From positions 2,418,001-2,482,000 of the forward strand of contig JBANDB010000005.1 in NCBI GenBank assembly GCA_037576215.1: 64,000 bases of DNA, in the 5' to 3' direction. Shown here piece after piece: positions 60,783 through 64,000 of this stretch. The notes beneath the pieces are model-generated. The model worked only from the letters and a program-made list of their open reading frames with translations. It did no database searches and was not told the origin of the DNA. Position 1 is the first letter of the stretch. Each line of letters starts with the position of its first letter. Source of the stretch: Armillaria gallica (Eukaryota; Basidiomycota; Agaricomycetes; Agaricales; Physalacriaceae). Made by a program: the position numbers and the translations under genes.

Positions 60783-62929
60783 GTTGAATCATTTACTCCT
60801 TGGCGCTCTCTTTTACCTCCTCGACTGTTGAGAGGGTCATTTTTTCATCTGTTGGATGCGTGTCCCAGTAGTAGTTGAGTCAACACAATGCTTCTTCTCT
60901 GGATCTCGGTGCATTAGAGCAGTCATGTTTGAAGTGGCCAATTTTGCTGCATCAGAAGCACTTTGCTATTGCCTTTGCCACATCAATATCCATTGGTGCA
61001 CCGTGTCCCCCGTATGTTGTTCCTGTTGCCGTTCTTGTTGTCGGTGTGCTTGCTGGTGTTTGACCACCCTTCTGGGGCATCGACGTCTTCTGTGTCTGTG
61101 GCTTGGAGTCAATGCACCCAGTTGTTCCCACTTCTGCTTGCTTGAGCCACCAGTTATAGTCCATATGGAGTAGGCAAGCCTTCCACCCTTCATAGGTGGT
61201 TGGTACCTCTCCATCAGCTGAGTATATTGTATTTTTACTCATTTCTCAGGTGGCTTTCTTGATTTGAGCAAGCATAACTTGCTCGTTGTCACATACGTTG
61301 GCATAATAGGCGAGCTCTTCGAATTGCTGGAAGAACTGGTTGCCGTCCTGGAAGTTCACCTGTCTGAGCTTCTCCCACTGCATGTGCTTGATCTGCATGT
61401 CAGCATCCTTCTTCATAGGAGGGGTATAACTGCTCTCTGTCAGGACTTCTTCCTATGATCCTTGAGCATAGCTCCCACCACTTCTCAGTGTCATCACTGA
61501 GCCATGAGACGCAGAAGATTACTTTGTGGGGGTGGTGCCAGAAATGTCGGTTGAATAGTTCAAAGTGCAGTTCGCACTTTAGGAAGAATTGGAAGATGTC
61601 ACTAGAATCCCCCTTGAAGTCTTCGACTTCTTTCAAGATTTTTAGCTTAAAGTCAATATAGGGGGCTACATTTGCATCAGTTAGTACTCAGGCAGCTGGC
61701 GGGGTGGGTGGTTTTGGCAGATTAGGAAATTGTGGGAGTGTCCATCACTGAGGTGCAGTAGGAGGTTGCGGTGGTTGAGCAGGTTGGCTGCCATCGCCAC
61801 CGCTTCCTGCTGGGTTGGCTCTGGCAAGTGGTAGGTACCTGCATGGGTATGTTCCTGGTGGTGCATGTCCCCTGATATAGGAGAAGGTTCCAATTGATGC
61901 ATGGGGAGGTGGTGCTGGTGGGGCATCCGGCATTGGTTCCTGGATCTTGATTTTGGCCATGATGTCTTTGTAAGGGGTAAGTACCCTCATGGGGGTATCT
62001 CAGTGTAATTTGTTATACAGGAGGCATGCATTTCGCTCCACCTCGTACTGTAAGATTTGGTCTGTGGGGAGACCCTTTTGTTTGCTCATAAAATAATCAT
62101 TTCCAGCTTGGGTTTCTCTCCAAGTTGGAATAAAGGGTAGTTCATAAGCAAAGTAACTATACAAGTTGACATACTCTGCCTGGATCAGTATCTGTGGAAT
62201 TTTGAACTCAGGGTCATCAAATCTGTTCTGTTCATATATATAGATTGCAGCCTGGATGTCCCTAGCTGTTGTCTCCATGGGGTGGATCTGGGTGGAGCGA
62301 CAGGACTGGGGACAGCTCAGCACTTCCCTCAGGAGACTCCCCATGGATTCTGTTGATGTGCTCTGCCTCGGGGAGTCTCTTGGTAGTGGTGTCGCTTCTC
62401 TCGCTTGTCCAACTATGTCTCTGGATCTCACCAAACCAGTTGAGCTGGATCTGGGGGTAGCTTTCATTGATCTGTCAGATGGTTTGTCTGATTGTTTGGG
62501 GTATGAAGAGCTGGTGGGGAGGGGAACTGGAGTGGTGCTGCTGACTGACATTCTGCCAGTAGGGGGTTTGGTGGGAAGGTCCAGCAATGGGTTCCTCGAG
62601 TTCCTGTACAGGCTTGAGTGTGCACTCCTGGGTCTGTATGGGCTGGTCCCAGAACTGGACGTGTCTATAGCCAGTTGGGGGAGGGGTTCTGTGCTTGGGG
62701 GAGCCACGGTTGGAGGGGAAGTAGGTGCTGTATGGAATGGTAAGATTGTCCCAAAGGTCGTTGGGATCAAATGTAGCTGGGGGTGTTGTAGCGTGGTCCC
62801 TGTGAGCCCAAGGATTGTAGCTGGTGTTACCGATGGGGGAGACAGGTCTGATGTTGCAGCCCATATCGAATCCCCTGCCACGTGCAGTGAATTGGGCATA
62901 CATGCCAGGTGAGGGAGATCAAGGGGCAT
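60783..62929 (-). pseudogene. Retrotransposon gag region
   Basis: Long proline/serine-rich N terminus from 62929, then FIPTWRETQAGNDYF, a capsid-like core (SDIFQFFLKCELHFELFNRHF, CVSWLSDDTEKWWEL, near 61600-61490), FQQFEELAYYANV, and a CCHC zinc knuckle near 60960-60915 reading C-F-stop-C-S-K-I-G-H-F-K-H-D-C. TGA codons at 62002-62000, 61248-61246 and 60954-60952 interrupt it, and an indel near 61440 shifts the frame between the core and FQQFEE. Gag packages the element RNA in particles. Confidence 0.85.
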
Positions 62930-63334
62930 ATGGGACAGAGTTAGCAGAACCGGTGAGGGAGATGATGATGATAGGTATGCACCTTCTGGGAGGGGTAGGA
63001 GGTCTTCTCTCTGGGATGATGGGAGTAGTCAACTCAGGAGTGACCTCTTCTCCTTTCTACTCTCCAAGAAGGCTGTTAATCGAGATCAGTCATCATGGTA
63101 CAGGTGCAACGATTGGTGGCTGCTGCTGGAGCGGGATGCCATTATTCAGAACAGGGGGGTTTACAATTTGGTTAATTGTGATGGGTCAATCTGTTTCTCT
63201 GCATGATAATGCGAGTATGACTGCTGCTGCAAAGCAGAGGCTACCTATGCCTATGGAGGCCCTGAAAATGGTGTTGGCTGCTGTGTCTGTCATGAAGGCT
63301 CCAGTTAAGGGGCCTTGGAAAGCTTTGAGCTAAA

Positions 63335-63737
63335 TGTAAGACCCAAACTCCAATCAAGAGTAAACAATGGCTGTATCGCTTTTGTACAGTCACTGTTGGG
63401 TCTCGTGATAAAAGGAGATCAAGACTAAGACTTTTAGCGCTTAGCAAGAATGAATGTGTTTTGGTATGAATAAACATTAGCTCAAAGCTAGGGAATATAC
63501 AGCTTGAGCTACACTACTTGTATACTAAAGTGAGGGTCCTAATAATAAGTGCACCATGTAAGAAAGCATAGATAAGTACATAGTGACCAAGCACAAAGAT
63601 ACATGTCAACTGAGTGTGACTGTATCATGATGTGAAGACCCCATGGAGTCGCAGATCCTAAGGATAAGATAAGATAAGTGCTGAAGATAAGATAAGATAA
63701 GAGGCACTTAGGTAAAGAAAATGAATAAATTGTAACA
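63335..63737 (-). repeat. 5-prime LTR of the retrotransposon
   Basis: 403 bp partner of 51133-51512. Starts TGTTACAATTTATTC and ends GGGTCTTACA on the coding strand. Contains an extra roughly 23 bp GATAAGATAAG tandem expansion at 63676-63702. Divergence between the LTRs is visible, so the insertion is not recent. Confidence 0.92.
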
Positions 63738-63771
63738 GTTATGCTGTCTGCATAGATCATGCCCTAGTAAA

Positions 63772-64000
63772 AATGACCCCCATGGATGATAGATGAGTCT
63801 TACATTTTTTGGGTCCAGGAATCCAAATCTGATAGTCCCCAGGTCATAGGATTACCAGAATGTCACAATCTGGGGGTGCTCCTTCTCATTTTCAGAAAGA
63901 TCTCCTTATATCTCTGCCAATACATTTTGAATCATTCTAATCTTTTGTACACACTATTATATTGTATATATAGTGTATTCTATACCAGAAACACCTTCTA
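63772..64000. repeat. Inverted repeat J, right arm, runs off right edge
   Basis: Reverse complement of 50854-51079 (CCCCATGGATGAT..., CCAGGTCATAGGATTACCAG, TATATTGTATATATAGTGTA). True outer end not seen because the window stops. Confidence 0.85.

Larger units (their letters stand above)
51133..63737 (-). mobile_element. Chromodomain Ty3-type LTR retrotransposon, pol core replaced
   Basis: Two LTRs in the same orientation (51133-51512 and 63335-63737) bracket minus-strand gag, protease and chromodomain remnants. A perfect 5-bp target duplication GTTAT flanks it (51128-51132 and 63738-63742). The LTRs read TGTTAC...CTTACA on the coding strand. Reverse transcriptase, RNase H and integrase core are absent; in their place lie 52.0-59.3 kb of unrelated CpG-rich DNA with plus-strand genes and a solo LTR. 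I could not identify the primer binding site (sequence after the 5-prime LTR is TTTAGCTCAAAGC). Confidence 0.88.

Noticed and set aside
62256..62912. A 218-codon plus-strand frame in the gag region
   Set aside because: Antisense of the proline/serine-rich gag; the minus strand carries the recognisable retrotransposon order.

Overview
The window looks like nuclear DNA of a filamentous basidiomycete, probably an agaricomycete. The reasons are short introns of about 46-60 bp with GTATGT/GTAAGT donors and CTNAC/TACTAAT-like branch sites, a NACHT-ankyrin NLR of fungal type, an F-box remnant, a Helitron with fungal-type Rep-helicase, and a chromodomain (Ty3-type) LTR retrotransposon. No species can be named from the sequence alone.

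Layout. 1-2.8 kb (minus): a degraded NLR gene (N-terminal helical domain, NACHT, helical region, ankyrin repeats running off the left edge). 2.8-19 kb: CpG-containing DNA with two diverged direct duplications (4.5-6.0 = 8.7-10.1 kb; 11.0-12.4 = 21.2-22.6 kb), a tRNA-like gene near 10.4 kb, and broken copies in both orientations of an unrecognised intron-bearing gene family (P/Q family). 19.09-20.71 kb (plus): the one clearly intact conventional gene, a six-exon membrane-anchored, proline-rich DUF1771-Smr protein. 21-26 kb: more P/Q copies. 26-51 kb: AT-rich, CpG-poor DNA with decayed P/Q copies, an F-box fragment, a large inverted repeat (30.0-32.2 / 35.3-37.0 kb) with a solo LTR in its loop, a Helitron pseudogene (37.4-42.2 kb), and a P/Q copy split by another solo LTR. 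51.13-63.74 kb: an LTR retrotransposon on the minus strand with a 5-bp target duplication. It keeps gag, protease and chromodomain, but the polymerase core is replaced by about 7.3 kb of CpG-rich DNA holding an intron-rich gene, a truncated gene with a TATA box and a solo LTR. The retrotransposon sits at the centre of a further inverted repeat.

How it fits together. Most of the window is a transposon graveyard with nested insertions whose order can be read from empty/filled site pairs inside the window. The Helitron and retrotransposon reading frames are interrupted almost only by TGA codons, several at positions where the family has arginine. CpG sites kept in one copy of a repeat appear as TpG/CpA in another. 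This points to CpG-methylation decay rather than classical RIP. Apart from the Smr gene and the intron-rich gene at 55.4-57.9 kb, I see little that is likely to make a full protein.
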